Counted from the stretch's first letter, positions 32,644-44,264 are shown. The stretch: DNA of 64,000 nucleotides from Ascarosepion bandense (GCA_037127315.1 JBBBDQ010001451.1:1515001-1579000); one strand, 5' to 3'. Made by a program: numbers and translations. Notes: generated by a model not told the origin, from the sequence alone.

Positions 32644-33335
32644 CAATTTGTGAGTTTGTGCCTGACTGTTCCCTGTGTGTAACTGTTACTTTTTTAACAT
32701 TTTGGCCAAAGTAGCCGATTGTTTACATTTGCTCCGTAAAACATCTAAGATCTAAGATGGTTGCTAGATTACGTCACAGAAATCAAATCACATGTGTCAA
32801 ACGCGACTAAAAAAATGAGCCTGTATATTTAATTCTTATTTCGACGTTTTAAAAATTCATTTGGTCAACAAAAAACTGTGAATATTTTTCCCCGTAATTT
32901 TGAAACAAAAGAAATATTTTTAAAAAAAATTGTTTTTTCAAACAAAAACAAAATATGTAAAAAAAAAAAAAATGTAAATTTTCGTTTTAGGACCCGAAAG
33001 TTAATATCTCTTCAAATGTTTCCAGAATAATCTTATTTCCGTGCAAATGTATATGCGGAACTCAAATCAGCAATTAGATATTAAATAGAAACTGACCTTT
33101 TTTATGTTAACGACCAGAAAAAAATCGGACTTCTCTTCGCTCTTTTTTCAGCCATTACCGGCTTAGTGAGAGCCTTCGCTGCTGAACGAAGGAAGGCGTA
33201 GGAAGAAAATTTGTGCTTATTTACTTCCTTTATAGAAAAGTCCTTGCAGAAATTAGTACGCTATTTTTGTCATTGACATTGAAACAAGTGAAAAAATGTT
33301 CTGAGTTGCACGGGCAACGCCGGGCTATGGTTCTA
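32641..33335 (-). mobile_element. Possible non-autonomous element with GC-hairpin head
   Basis: The right end, GTTGCACGGGCAACGCCGGG followed by CTATGGTTCTAGTTT, is a variant of the head of the elements at 45474 and 54931 (there CCCGGCGTTGCTCGGG on the plus strand). The rest of the stretch differs from those copies, so this would be another subfamily. The left limit is only a guess at the end of the TA tract. Confidence 0.4.
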
Positions 33336-34305
33336 GTTTAAACTAAACAGCAATTCCTTTGTAAACATGAGGAGTAGTTTTGTCAACTGTGAACGTTCTG
33401 TCTGTGAACAAATATACTCGCCTAAATGTATTATTGATTCCGGTGGTTTGTCTTCCTTTAGTTAATGGCTTTTCACAATGATTTTATTTATCACGATAAC
33501 GTGGTGAAGGCTTGAGGCGTGAAACCAGTTAGCTGATTCCCTATTTTTCCCTTGCCATTTTTCTGGCTTCTGGTGAGGCTCTAGCTACGTACCAATTTCA
33601 ATAGTTATCATTTTCTACTATTCCTGAGCTCAATAGTGATAAGAGCATGATATATTCATCACCCGCATACAAGCGCATCATGGACTCTCCAGTTAAGTTC
33701 TTACGATCTATACCGCGTGCCAGAATTATATGCACATCGATATTTTTGTTCTAACTCCGACAGTTTTTAATAAAAATTAGTGAAACTTGGTACGTTACAT
33801 GGCAACACTAACATATGTCAATGCAACTGATTTAAAAATTTTCTGATATCACTCTGGCAGAGTTATCTTCAATTATTTCAACTTACACAAGTTAGTACAC
33901 AACTCAAAGTTAGCACATTGAAATCTTACTATACATGACGACATTAGGTATTTTGTCGTCACTAATCCTTGTAACAAGACCAATGCAACGAAGTTGCGAT
34001 TGCATCAGAAGATACTAAATTCCACTAATCTTGTATTATGTTAATCAGAAGGCTTGGTTTTACTTCGTAATATGGCTTTTAGGAACTTACCAACAGTGTC
34101 GCGCACTAGGACTTTTTTAATTCAATATATCAAAATTATATCCTAAACAAATCGACTAAATATAAAACATTACATGAAACTCTTCTGATTGAAGGGCTAG
34201 TATAAAGTCACTAATCATCTTGACAGTGGGTTTCGGCATATGTGCCCGTTCAACTCCGTTCAAAGCCAGATCATACTCTCTCTCTCTCTCTCTCTCCAGG
34301 AGAGT
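33336..34305. other. No recognised feature
   Basis: No open frame of interest; a short (TC)n run at about 34275-34300 adjoins the SINE to its right. Confidence 0.45.
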
Positions 34306-34307
34306 AA

Positions 34308-34560
34308 TCAGTCAGTTAAGTGCTATACGTGATACAGGTTTGTGCAGAAGATTTGTCTGCAGTAGGTTAACATTACTTTCTGCGGTAGACAGATTGCCAA
34401 CCAAGGCAGCATAATCCAATCTTTTCCCTGATAAGAGACGGATAAATATTTTTCCGAAGAGTTTTTGCGAGTATGTAAATGCAACGAATTCAACTGGAAG
34501 TCAAACTCGGTTCTACTGTTTTTCGTTCTGAACCGATATCCACTGTACAACAACGCACAT
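34308..34560 (-). mobile_element. SINE family A, diverged copy
   Basis: In reverse complement: AAAACAGTAGAACCGAGTTT (B-box region), then a diverged body (TATCCGTCTC, AGATTGGATTATGCTGCC, TTGGTTGGCAATC), ending GCACTTAACTGACTG at the left. About one base in five differs from the 16546 copy, so it is older. Confidence 0.7.
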
Positions 34561-35525
34561 CAAAGACAAACACGTTGATTTTATTTTTCAAGCAACCATG
34601 TTGAGAAGACCTAATTTATTAAAGTCCGCTCCGAATGTTTGCAGTAAAAACAATTTCCCATTGAGAATGCTGAAAAAAACACAAATGTTCCTGATCAGGC
34701 GTCTTCAAGAGGGATTTGCTTGCCATCGTAGTAGAACGCATAGTCTTTTGAAATTTATGGATGTTTTAATATACATGTACATTTTTTATAATATTCAAGC
34801 TAGAATACTTTGGTGGGGGGTTGAAACAAGCATGAAAAACATATTTTCTTTCTTTTCAATAAAAAGCGGTATTCACTCTCCGGTTTTATGAGTTCTTTTC
34901 TTATTCAGACCAATTCATATCCGCAACGTTAACTGGCCTCTATGATCTCACTGAGATACAGCTCTCCAATTTCATTTCAACTAAACAAAGCTTTGTAATA
35001 AGCAATGAAATTTGCTTTCTGAATATAAAACCAAGTAAAATGTAGGTTACTAAAAGTTATCGGATGATAAGGAGAATCATAGAGAGAGCATTTAATGTCG
35101 ACAGTATGGAGAAGTAGAAAATTGCAAGAAGAAATGAACAGAGAGAAATTCGATATGTGCACTTTTTTATTCGTTGTCACTATTGAAAATAAAATGTCGA
35201 TTTCCCGCCGTGTTCTTTTGAATGTTTTCTAAAGAACAAGGAGTAGCCGGTCTTGAAAGAACAAAAAATTAAGCCGTCACGTACATTTAGTATAATGGAT
35301 TTGGTGTTTATAATTTTAATATTTTTTTCTTGGCTTCAATGAAATCCTTTTGCGAAATAAGAAAAGATGAAAAACAGAAAAGAACTGTGAAGAAAAATGA
35401 ATAGAAACATTTTTAAAGATCTTATTTAACAGACCAATATATTTATCACCTTCTAGAAAAAATAACTCGGACAATAGATTTGATGTTGTTTCAATGAAGA
35501 AATTCTCGAAAAATATAACATTTGG
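34561..35525. other. No recognised gene
   Basis: A 97-codon plus-strand frame at 34598-34891 has no domain I recognise and no clear splice context. Otherwise A+T-rich. Confidence 0.4.
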
Positions 35526-35529
35526 TTTT

Positions 35530-36620
35530 AGAAGCAGAGAAAAAAAGAGAAAGAAAGCAATGGAACGGTATACATTTTGAGGGTAACGTAAATAATGTGT
35601 TAAAGAAAAAGAAGAAAGGGAAAAGAATAAAGAAAGAGATAAAAAAGAATTAAAAAGAAAAAAGATGGAAGGGAGAGAGAAAGAAAAGAAATGAAAACGA
35701 GGAAAGAAAAATGTAAGACGGAAAAAGAGAGAATAAAAGAAAGATAGAAAAAAGAATAGAACGAAAGAGGGCGAGGAAAAGAAGAAATATTAGAAAAAAG
35801 AGAGAAGGAAAGAAAGAACGAAAAGAACAGAGAGAAGAGGAAAAGAAGACAATAAGGAAATTATGAAAGAAAGAAGGAAAGAAAGACAGGAAAAGAAGTA
35901 AAGAAAAATAGAAAATCAGTAAAAATGAAAGACTGAAGAAAAAAATCGCATAAGGAAAGAAAAAGACGAAAAATAGAGAGTGAAAAAGAAAGAAAGAGGG
36001 CAAATTAAGAAAAAAGATTCAGAAATGAAGTTACAATAGAAAATAGAATGAAAATTTGACAATAGGAAAAAAGAAGAAAGAAAAAAACAAAAGTGAAAAA
36101 AGAAGGAACGCAAAAAAGTGTAAAAAAAGAAGTTAAGAAATAATGAAAAAATGAGGAAATAAAAGAATGAAAAAAGTAAATAAATGAGTAAAAGAGGAAG
36201 AAAAACAAACAGGAAAAACCAAAAAGCAGAAAAAGAAAACAACAAAGGAAAAAAGAAAGCAACGAAGTAAGAAAAGAAGAAGAAGTGAGACATAAATAAC
36301 AAAAAGAAAAATTAAAAGAAGAAAAAATGAACAGAATAAAAAAATGAAGAAAAAAGAGACGAAAAGAAAAGAAGAAAGAAGGAAAAACAAAAACCATTGG
36401 AAAAAAGAAAGAAGGTAATACAAGAAAAAGAATAAAAAGATAGAAAAAAAGAGAAAAGATAAAGAAATAAGTGTGAAATAAAGAAATTAAAAAAATTTCA
36501 AGAATATATTTATAAAATAGGCATAAAAACAAACAGAATATTTTCTTGATAACAGTGAAACTTTTCAAAAAAATTGAAAGAAATGAAAAAGAAAATTAAA
36601 AAAAAAAGAAATGGAATGCG
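35530..36620. repeat. ~1.1-kb polypurine/polypyrimidine tract
   Basis: The plus strand is nearly all A and G (runs such as AAGAAAGAGATAAAAAAGAA), with scattered T and very few C. There is no fixed unit. Long minus-strand frames (187, 128 and 117 codons, rich in Phe, Leu and Ser) result from the composition and are not genes. Confidence 0.93.
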
Positions 36621-37685
36621 ATATAATTAAAGGAATAGCCAATATTTCCTTTGCAAAGATTCAAAAGAGGACGCAACATTAATAAATTAAAAATGAATTG
36701 AGGAAAGGTAAAAGAGAGGAAAGACAATCACGCAAAACACGATAAAGAATGAAAAAAAGACAAGAAATGATAAACGGAAACATGCTTGAAAAAGGAAATA
36801 ACAAACAAATCAATCACAAAAAGAAAAAAAAATTTAAAACAATAAGAAACGTGGCAGACAACAAGCAATGGAAAATATTTAAAAGTAAACAAAGAAATAG
36901 AAAACGAGGTGGCTGACAGGTTTATAGAGAAGAAGAAAAAACCTGTAGAGGCAGAATCAAACAAAAAGCTCATATCGAATATAAAATAAGAAAAAACAAA
37001 TATCAAAATTTGTAAAGAGGCAAAGGTCACGTGCAGAATAAAACAAAAAAAACGGAACTAAACTTAAAAACAGAGGCCACGCATTTTCTCATTCTGCTAT
37101 TTTCTCTTTTAAAATAAGAAAATAAGATTGGATAACTCCAGGAAGAATAAAATGCCAAATTGCAATGCAAGAAGTGATAAAAATGGCAATCAAGTATCAG
37201 AAAAAAAGAAACAGCATTAGATAAGAATACAAAGATCTACCAGGAAAACTCGGAAAAGAATTTATTTTAGAAATATACATACATATGGAGAAATGAATTG
37301 ACAAAATAGAAAAACAGGAGACTTACCACAACAAGTCGTCATTTAAAACGATTTAATTATCCAATACAGAAAGTCGATCCAAAGTAGACTGGTAATCATA
37401 CCAATATCTATCATATATAGCTACTATCGTATTTCTATGTAAATTACTACCTTATAAATAGCAGTTGATACAGTGAGAGGCTAAAAATTTCTAAACTTTT
37501 GGCTACAAATTGTATCTATTGAATATTAGCCTAAGCCTCAGTGATATTTCCCTCCAGGTACTACTTCTCCTATTAGAGAAGCCTAGGCTTATTGCTTTTG
37601 ATCACAATTGGTTACGATGTAGGCCCCTGGTAAATAACATAAAATCTAAACTTTTACTGAGATTTGTATTCTTTGAATATTAGCT
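36621..37685. other. No recognised feature, A-rich
   Basis: A-rich sequence continuing the bias of the tract to its left but mixed. A short imperfect duplication around TTGAATATTAGC (about 37520 and 37673) is the only structure noted. Confidence 0.45.
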
Positions 37686-37689
37686 ATAG

Positions 37690-38672
37690 GGCTTTTCGCG
37701 CATCAGTAAGAAACCCGACGTGGCGGACAAACATAATCTCGCTGCTGACATTGAAAGGGACCTACACTCTGTGCTGAATTAGGGTAAAAAGTGGCTTGTC
37801 AATTTCAATGCGTCTAAGACCAAGCTGTTGTCTGTCAATCATCACAGGCAACCTCTCCTGCCTTCCATAAGCATGGACCTAGCGAGTCTCCTTGAGAGCA
37901 ATACACTGCGCCTCCTCGGCCGTACCCTCTCTTCTGATCTCAAATGGAACCACTACATTGAGTTCATAGCTAAATCCACTGCTAAGAAGGTTGGGTCACT
38001 GTGTCGGGCCAGGATGTTTTTCCCGCCTGAATCCATCCTGCATATATACAAATCAACCATTCGTCCGTGCATGTAATACTGCTCGCCCCTTCTGTTCATC
38101 TTAGTGTTCTCCACAGGCTCCAAAGGAGAATCAGTAATGTGATAGGTACCGACTTGGTGGCTCGACTACAGCCACTTCCCCACCGACGAGATGTGGCCTC
38201 CATTTGTCTGTTCTATAAATACTTTCATGGCTTTTGCTCCAACGGACTTAAGTCACTGGTGCCTCTGCAACAAGTGTTTACTCGTGCAACCAGATTGGCA
38301 ACTGGGTCCCACCTATTCACAGTTAGATTAATCAAAAGCAGGCGACAATTCTACTCCTTGCGCTTCTTCTCTCGCACTTCCTGCCTGTGGAACTCGCTTC
38401 TTCCTTTCCTGATGACTACAACCTCTAGGAATGTCAATACTCATCTCTTAACCACTTGATTCTAGTTCTTTCTTCACCACCCCGTATATCCTTTCCTTTC
38501 TCTCCACCTTTGCAACTGTCATTACACCTGTATTTCCATCCTTCTCTTGCTCCTTTCTAACTGGTTCGTCTTTCTCTTCACTCTCTTCTAATTAATCTTT
38601 TTTTACTCTTATGTAGCCCCCTGCACTTCAGTGGCGTTACCGCCTTGCTCGGGGTAATACGATTAAAAAAAT
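37690..38672 (+). mobile_element. LINE-J copy with intact 3' tail
   Basis: Begins just after the catalytic motif (RISKKPDVADKHNLAADIER), then KKWLVNFNASKTKLLSVNHH, LLGRTLSSDLKWNHYIEFIA, FPPESILHIYKSTIRPCM, a small deletion, LHRLQRRISNVIGTDLVARL and CLFYKYFHGFCSNGLKSLV. The SRTSCLWNSLLP end is present. 3' tail at 38612-38672 with an A-run. It is the closest relative of the copy at 7478-8760. Confidence 0.9.
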
Positions 38673-39009
38673 ATATATATTATGATCAAGTTTTTGCCGA
38701 AAATTCAGGTTTATTCAAATATTTTAGTTACGGTATAATTTATTTTTGTAAACCTTATTACTTTATGACTACGGTACAAATAGCAAGGAAGAAACGGATT
38801 AGCATTGAAAAAAAGAGCTCAGGTTGAAATTCTTTCGTAAGAAGGATATTCTGAACGTGTTATCGCTAAAAACTTAAGTCTATCAAAAATGGCGTGCATT
38901 ATTGCCTTCAACGACTTCGTGAAATTGAGTTAAATATTGACAGAAAAAGATCTGATAGGCCCAGAGTAACATCTATTGTAGACGATAGGCACTTGATCAT
39001 ATCTAGCAA

Positions 39010-39484
39010 TGTAATATAACAATCTGGCCCCACCCGAGGAAGTGATGCAAGCGATGGTGTTTCCCGTCGGTGAAGGGGTCGGCGAAACGACAAGACAGGT
39101 GTTTGTGAAATACATCCTGTCGAGACCGGAGCGGATGTCGTTTGACCTTATTTCCGACAGCGGCGGAAATGACTGCGGAGGCAGACAGAACAGGTGTCTC
39201 TGGGAATTACGTGGGCGTTGCGTGGGCGAGGCAAAACCGGAAGGAAAGTTCCGGTTCTAGAAGACTATATAAAGACCTCGACACACGGATTCGCCAGCAG
39301 AGAACGGCCAGTGGAAGCAGAGAGACACCACAGGCAAGACTACACTCCCGTCGACCCATTCTATGTGCGCTCTCACTCTTCCATTCTCTATTCCACACGG
39401 GTTCGTCGTCAGTAATAAAAATATAACCTTATATTTTTATATATGCGTGTTTTGTTGTTTGTCGTCGTACGGCGATATATAACA
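39010..39484 (+). mobile_element. Solo LTR, family LTR-1
   Basis: 475 bases from TGTAATATAACAATCTGG to ATATATAACA, with GCAA at 39006-39009 and 39485-39488 as a 4-bp target duplication. It sits inside the Tc1-type transposase frame, and taking it out rejoins that frame at HLII-SSKKN. It is much more G+C-rich than its surroundings, with a TATA box, and AATAAAAATATAA near 39413 as a poly(A) signal. Three relatives are at 47718 (minus), 61679 and 63337 (minus). Short ORFs inside have no match. Confidence 0.92.
39264..39273 (+). promoter_or_regulatory. TATA box in LTR-1
   Basis: ACTATATAAAGACC, in the same place relative to the LTR start as in the other LTR-1 copies, and about 140 bases before the AATAAA signal. 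Confidence 0.65.
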
Positions 39485-40002
39485 GCAAGAAGAATAGAAA
39501 AAAACCGCTCCGGAATTAACAACTGAAATGAATTTTTCTCGACAACATCCAGTATCTGTTACTACTGTTAAGAGACGACTTCATTCTGCTGGGCTTAAAG
39601 GCTGTGTAGCAGTTAAGAAACCATGATTAAAGAAGGAGAATAAGGGATGAAATTGATCGTACAGTTCGAAATAAACTTCTTAAAAATGAACAAATGCTGT
39701 TTAAATGCTTGCAGGATGCTTGGAAATCACTTTCACCAACTTATTTTTATAAGTTATTAGAAAGAATGCCAAGGATTTGCTCTGCAGTAATAAAGGCTCG
39801 TGGTGGTTTGTTTGATGAAAAGAAAATATGAATGAATTTTAATTAAATTTGAAATTATTCTATGTTAATTTTGGTTTTAATTATTGTACAATTGTGAGCA
39901 ACAATGAAATATATCTATATTTATTCTTCTAAGACATAAAATTTGTGATTTATTTCTCTTAGAGAATAAATCTAAGTGGTCCCAAAATTATGGTCAGTAG
40001 TG

Positions 40003-40004
40003 TG

Positions 40005-40052
<48 letters not shown>

Positions 40053-40624
40053 TGTGTGCGTGTGTTCCATATGTCTATTTCTTTATATAATAATGCTTTT
40101 AGTTCTATAATTATATTCTTGATGTTAAGTTGAAATTCTGATTTAACAAATCTGATTGTCTCAACGATTTTCCATAAAAGACTACTTGCTTGTATTATAC
40201 AAGTACTTTTTAAACAGGTTGTATAATTTGTGTTTCGGTGCGTGGTTGGAAGAAGTATGCGTATTTTTTTTCTTTCTTTTAAATGTTCGTTTTTACTTTT
40301 CGTAAGCGGGGAGGAAATATAGGATAATATATTTCAAATGAGTTTCTAAATATCTGTGAGCAATCTGACATTATAGCTCCACTCTCGAAGCGTTAATTAA
40401 ACGAATGTTTACACTGACCAGGACGATAAAAGCAAAGTGTTCAATGATGTCACTGTAGGTCATTCTAAGTTACTTGTGAATCTTCAATGGCATACTTTTG
40501 GATTATAAAAGGAATCAGATTTCCTTTTACATTTAATCGATCGCAGTCAAGGAAAGCAATCAACTTTAATCGCCAAGTTAAGTTTTTAATCGCCTGAGTC
40601 GATCGGGCGAGTGAAATCTCAAAG
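40003..40624. other. (TA)n microsatellite, then no recognised feature
   Basis: Pure TA at about 40008-40050. The rest shows no open frame or repeat partner. Confidence 0.5.
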
Positions 40625-41510
40625 GCTGAATGGGTGTAAGACATGAATGTGTCTTCTCGCCAGATCTATTTAACTTATATAGTGAAACAATTGTGAGAGC
40701 CTTAGAAGTCCTGCCGGAGTTCGTAATTGGCGCCTACAATCTGAACAATAAAAGATACACAGATGATATAGTGCTGACAGCATCTATGTAAAGAAAACTA
40801 CAAGACCATCTAGAGAAGACAGCTAAAGAAAGCCGTAAAATATGTCTTCATATAAGCTACAAGAAAACTGAATGTATGGCCATCAGTAAAAAGAGGAGTC
40901 CGAAATGCGAACTACAGGCCGGGGATACTAAAATGAAGCAGATACACTAACTAGAGAACCCGGGAAGTCTTCTAACTTCGGACGGAAAGTGCAACACTGC
41001 GATCGGAAGATGAATTAACATGTCCAAGAATGCATTCAAAATGCAAAAACAGTATTGTATTCTTATGTGATGTCTGTTCTTTAGTCGCGTAGTAAATGCT
41101 GGATAGTCTCCTCAAAGATGAATTAGAGACTTAAAGCAACCGAAATGTGTTTCTATAGAAGGATGTTGATGAAACCATGGACTGAAAATATGAGCAAAGT
41201 AGGGGTTCGGAAAGAAAGGAAACGAAAAGTAAACTAATACTTAACATCAGAGAAAGACAGCTGAAGTTTCTAGGATATATAATGAGGAATGACGGCTTCG
41301 AGAATCTGATATTTGCAGGTCAGATAATAGACAAGGGAGATAGAGGAAAGGAACGCGTAATATACTTAATGGGTTTGAGAAAATCGATGACAGAGAGGTT
41401 TCGGAGGGGTAACAGGAGAGAGTGTGTTATTAGCTACTAGGAATAGAGAGATGTGGAATGCCATGATCGCTTATATCGTGAGGAGACACGGCTCATAGAG
41501 AAGAAGTAAA
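40625..41510 (+). mobile_element. RTE-like LINE fragment with RT palm
   Basis: Reads [20 protein letters not shown], then [13 protein letters not shown] with the Y-x-DD catalytic motif, YKKTECMAISKKRSPKCEL, and, across several frame changes, the RRMLMKPW, RQLKFLGYIMRNDGFENLIF and QIIDKGDRGKE-like C-terminus. The same region is better preserved at 42670-43480. Numerous stops. Confidence 0.82.
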
Positions 41511-41629
41511 AAAGATAAAATTTAGCCAAACCAAACGCAGGATATTACGGCTAGCTTGAGTAAAACTAGTACATGAAGAAATCTTGATTTAAAATTCACA
41601 TGGAAGTGTGAAATCGACAATAACATGCA

Positions 41630-41663
41630 GTATTTTATCTATCTATCTATCTATTTATCTCAG

Positions 41664-41706
<43 letters not shown>

Positions 41707-41723
41707 CAGTCTGTTTATCTCAG

Positions 41724-41762
<39 letters not shown>

Positions 41763-41789
41763 CTTTTTATCTCAGTCTGTTTATCTCGG

Positions 41790-41837
<48 letters not shown>

Positions 41838-41869
41838 CCTATCTATCTATCTCAGTCTGTTTATCTCAG

Positions 41870-41907
<38 letters not shown>

Positions 41908-41916
41908 ACAGTCTGT

Positions 41917-41965
<49 letters not shown>
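41630..41965. repeat. (TATC)n microsatellite with periodic CAGTCTGTT interruptions
   Basis: About 80 TATC units. Blocks of 8 to 13 units are separated by TCTCAGTCTGTTTATCTC-type interruptions that recur at least four times, so the array grew by multi-unit duplication. Two overlapping 130-141-codon frames (Ile-Tyr-Leu-Ser runs) are artefacts. Confidence 0.97.
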
Positions 41966-41977
41966 AAAGTATATATA

Positions 41978-42419
41978 TGTTATATCCTGGGAGGGGATAA
42001 ACAGAGAAAGAATAGTGCAAGAAAGAACTCTTAATACTGAGGATATATAAATAGAGATTTATTATACCTCAGTACAATAAACGAAATACAAGTACACCAA
42101 CGAACAGTTAACAAGAATAACAATTACGAAGGCAATATCTCTGTATAGGACGTATGCGTCCATCTTGAGAAGAAGGCTTCCGTCTAGTGACGTCTAACTC
42201 TCGTCTAAGGCTAATGGCTCTCGACTAAAGTCGATGACTCTCGTATAATAACGAAGACTCTCGATCACTCCCGTGTAATGACAAAGACTCTCGTATAGTC
42301 ACGGACACTCACGATCACTCTCAATCTCACTGTAGTTCGTTCCCGTCCAGGTCTTTTATAACCCGGGCCATACCCATTCCTGGGTAAGACAGGATATTCC
42401 TCCACAACAATATATATAT
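41978..42419 (-). mobile_element. Solo LTR, family LTR-2
   Basis: In reverse complement it begins TGTTGTGGAGGAATATCC and ends GGATATAACA, 442 bases. GGGTTATAAAAGACC is a TATA box about 55 bases in, and AATAAATCTC near 42060 a poly(A) signal. It lies in a TA-rich site, with ATATA on both sides, so the exact duplication length is ambiguous. The middle has a run of CTCTCGT(A/C)TA(A/G)T-type short repeats. It has no similarity that I see to LTR-1. No internal region or second LTR is present. Confidence 0.82.
42353..42362 (-). promoter_or_regulatory. TATA box in LTR-2
   Basis: TTATAAAAGACC on the minus strand, about 60 bases from the LTR start. Confidence 0.6.
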
Positions 42420-42424
42420 ATATC

Positions 42425-42545
42425 ACAGTTCATCAGTACGGTTTGACTCCGATTGACCTTGATTGAAACCCGATGCTACCTCTGAGCTATGGGTGCTCGG
42501 TAGAAAGAGGCAGACTTTTTAGCGTGTATATTATCATTATACAGG
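42425..42545 (-). mobile_element. tRNA-derived SINE family D copy
   Basis: In reverse complement: CACGCTAAAAAGTCTGCCTC, then GCACCCATAGCTCAGAGGTA with an A-box (TAGCTCAGAGG), and a B-box-like GGGTTTCAATC about 30 bases on, then CCGTACTGATGAACTGTGAT. A second copy is at 56395-56545 (plus). The tRNA likeness of the head is strong, but the fold is incomplete, so it is not a tRNA gene. Confidence 0.7.
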
Positions 42546-42594
42546 CCCAATAGCCGAGAGTGTTCTCATTCGTTGCTGAATGAAAGCTGCGTAT

Positions 42595-42665
42595 GTATAT
42601 AGTCAGTCATGTCTCGAACGTCACATGATAGTCTAAGCTTGTATCACGTATAGCACTTAACGGAC
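42595..42665 (+). mobile_element. 3' remnant of SINE family A
   Basis: AGTCAGTCATGTCTCGAACG and CGTATAGCACTTAACGGACT match the end of the SINE at 16546. Confidence 0.7.
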
Positions 42666-42669
42666 TAAT

Positions 42670-43480
42670 ATTTATTGGTTAAGTACTCAATGATACAGTG
42701 CTGATAGCAGACACGGAAAAGAAAACTACGATACCTCCTTCAAAAGGTAGCTGAAGAGAGTGACAAGAAAGAACTACAAATAAACTGCAAGAAAACCGAA
42801 TGAAAGGTCATCAGCAAAAAGAGCAGCCCAAAATGCCAAAAACAGGTAGGGGATACTAAAATCAAGCTGGTACAAAAATTTAAATACCTAGGAAGTGTTT
42901 TCACAGAAGACGAAAATGTGCGATACAAGGATCCGAAAGCGAATGGGCATGGCGAAGGCGGGTTCCAGAAGTTAAGTAAAGTATTAAGAGACAGGAAAAC
43001 TTCGGTAGAAACAAAGAAAAAGTACTGGATTGCTATGTGATTTCAGTTCTTCAATATGGCAGTGGATGCTGGACAATATCATCAAAGATAAAGGTGAGAC
43101 TTGAAGCAAATGAAATGTGGTTCTACAGAAGGATACTGCGGATATCATGGGTCGAGCATGTGAGCAATGATGAGGTTTTGGAAATAATGGTAACAAAAAG
43201 GAAATTAATACTGAGCATCAGGAAGAGACAACTAAAGTTCCTGGGACATGCAATGAGGAAGGAGGGCTTCGAGAACCTGATACTAACAGGCCAGATAGAG
43301 GGCAAAAGAGGCAGAGGAAAGCAGTGGATAACATATTTGAAGAGCCTGAGCAGGTGGACAACAACGGAGATTGCGTGGTGTAACAGGAGAAAGCATGCTA
43401 GGAGCCACCAGGGATAGGGAGACGTGGAAAGCCATGATAGCCTAAGTCCTGAAGAGACAAAGCACATAGAAGACTTAATA
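42670..43480 (+). mobile_element. RTE-like LINE 3' half
   Basis: Starts at DTVLIADTEKKTT (after the catalytic motif). Decayed by frame changes to about 43030, then open for 126 codons: SVLQYGSGCWTISSKIKVRL, EANEMWFYRRILRISWVEHV, SNDEVLEIM, RQLKFLGHAMRKEGFENLIL and TGQIEGKRGRGKQWITYLKS. This is the C-terminal domain behind the RT in RTE-type elements (W-YRR-LRI-W, GH-MRK-G-E-L). It ends in a short 3' end with GTCCTGAAGAGACAAAGCAC and ATAGAAGA, with no long tail. Confidence 0.87.
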
Positions 43481-44056
43481 TCAGGGATAAAGCGTATGTA
43501 AATATAAAACTGAACGTTGAAGTCAACACCCACAGGCGTTAATTTGTTTCATACTAAACACAACAGTCATGCCTGACGATGGGATTTACCAACGAACAGA
43601 TTTTATATCTATTTATGTTTTTGTGTGTGTTGATGTGTATGTGTATGCATTTGAGTACGTCTGTATGTGTGGGAACAAGCACTGAATTTGTGACAACACA
43701 CAGGCTCGCACAAAAAAAAGCTTGACCAAATTTGTCCTCCCTAAACCCAAAGCTTTACGTCCCTATAATAAGCATTTGCATTTCTGAAATAATTACTTGT
43801 TTCCAGCCAACTTATTCGCATTGAAATAAAGTATCTGATTATGTATCGAACAACAGTCTGACAACTTTTTCTTGATGTCGTATTTGCTAAAGTATTAATA
43901 TATTGTCTAGCTCAGTATACTCGAGGGTGCCTTGTCATTACAATGTTGCGTCAGCCATTGGTAAGCTTAGTATATAACTGCATTTTTGCGCTAAGCATCG
44001 GAATAATCTAGAAAAAATATCTAAAAATTGTCTTCTGATGTATATAATCGAAACGG
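43481..44056. other. No recognised feature
   Basis: Contains a GT-rich stretch at about 43620-43670. No open frame or repeat partner. Confidence 0.45.
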
Positions 44057-44103
44057 ACACACACACACACACGCATATATATATATATATATATATATAT
44101 AAG
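44057..44103. repeat. (CA)n(TA)n microsatellite
   Basis: ACAC run followed directly by TA run. Confidence 0.96.
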
Positions 44104-44264
44104 CAACCTATTTGTGTGATACAGATATTCATCTGTAACAGTCTTTGTGCTGACAATTTATGCCTTGGACTTTCTAAATATCTAAACTTGGAGAGAAAAG
44201 CGCTTCATAAAATTGTTCTGGAAAATTGTTACGTCAAATTAACAACTAACGTTCCTTGAATATA

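Larger units (their letters stand above)
38690..40002 (+). pseudogene. Tc1-type transposase pseudogene, split by a solo LTR
   Basis: Left part across frames: KKRISIEKK, an HTH region with SERVIAKNLSLSKMAC, LRLREIE-like sequence and RKRSDRPRVTSIVDDRHLII, the paired-like DNA-binding domain of Tc1 transposases with the GRPR-type linker. After the LTR (39010-39484) the frame resumes with KKNRKK, LTTEMNFSRQHPVSVTTVKR and RLHSAGLKGCVAVKKP. Then a deletion removes the DDE core, and the C-terminus AWKSLSP, LERMPRICSAVIKARGG closes the protein near 39830. The right terminus GGTCAGTAGTG at about 39992-40002 resembles the MITE ends. The left inverted repeat is not visible. Confidence 0.82.

Noticed and set aside
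34598..34891. 97-codon plus-strand frame
   Set aside because: No recognisable domain, no splice or promoter context; the end half is A+T-driven.
35650..36568. Long minus-strand frames of 117-187 codons rich in Phe, Leu and Ser
   Set aside because: They lie entirely in the polypurine tract and overlap in several frames; composition alone explains them.
41608..42050. 130- and 141-codon frames of Ile-Tyr-Leu-Ser repeats
   Set aside because: Translation of a (TATC)n microsatellite, open in more than one frame.
42500..42540. tRNA gene
   Set aside because: A and B boxes are present, but no complete cloverleaf or acceptor stem; it fits a SINE head.
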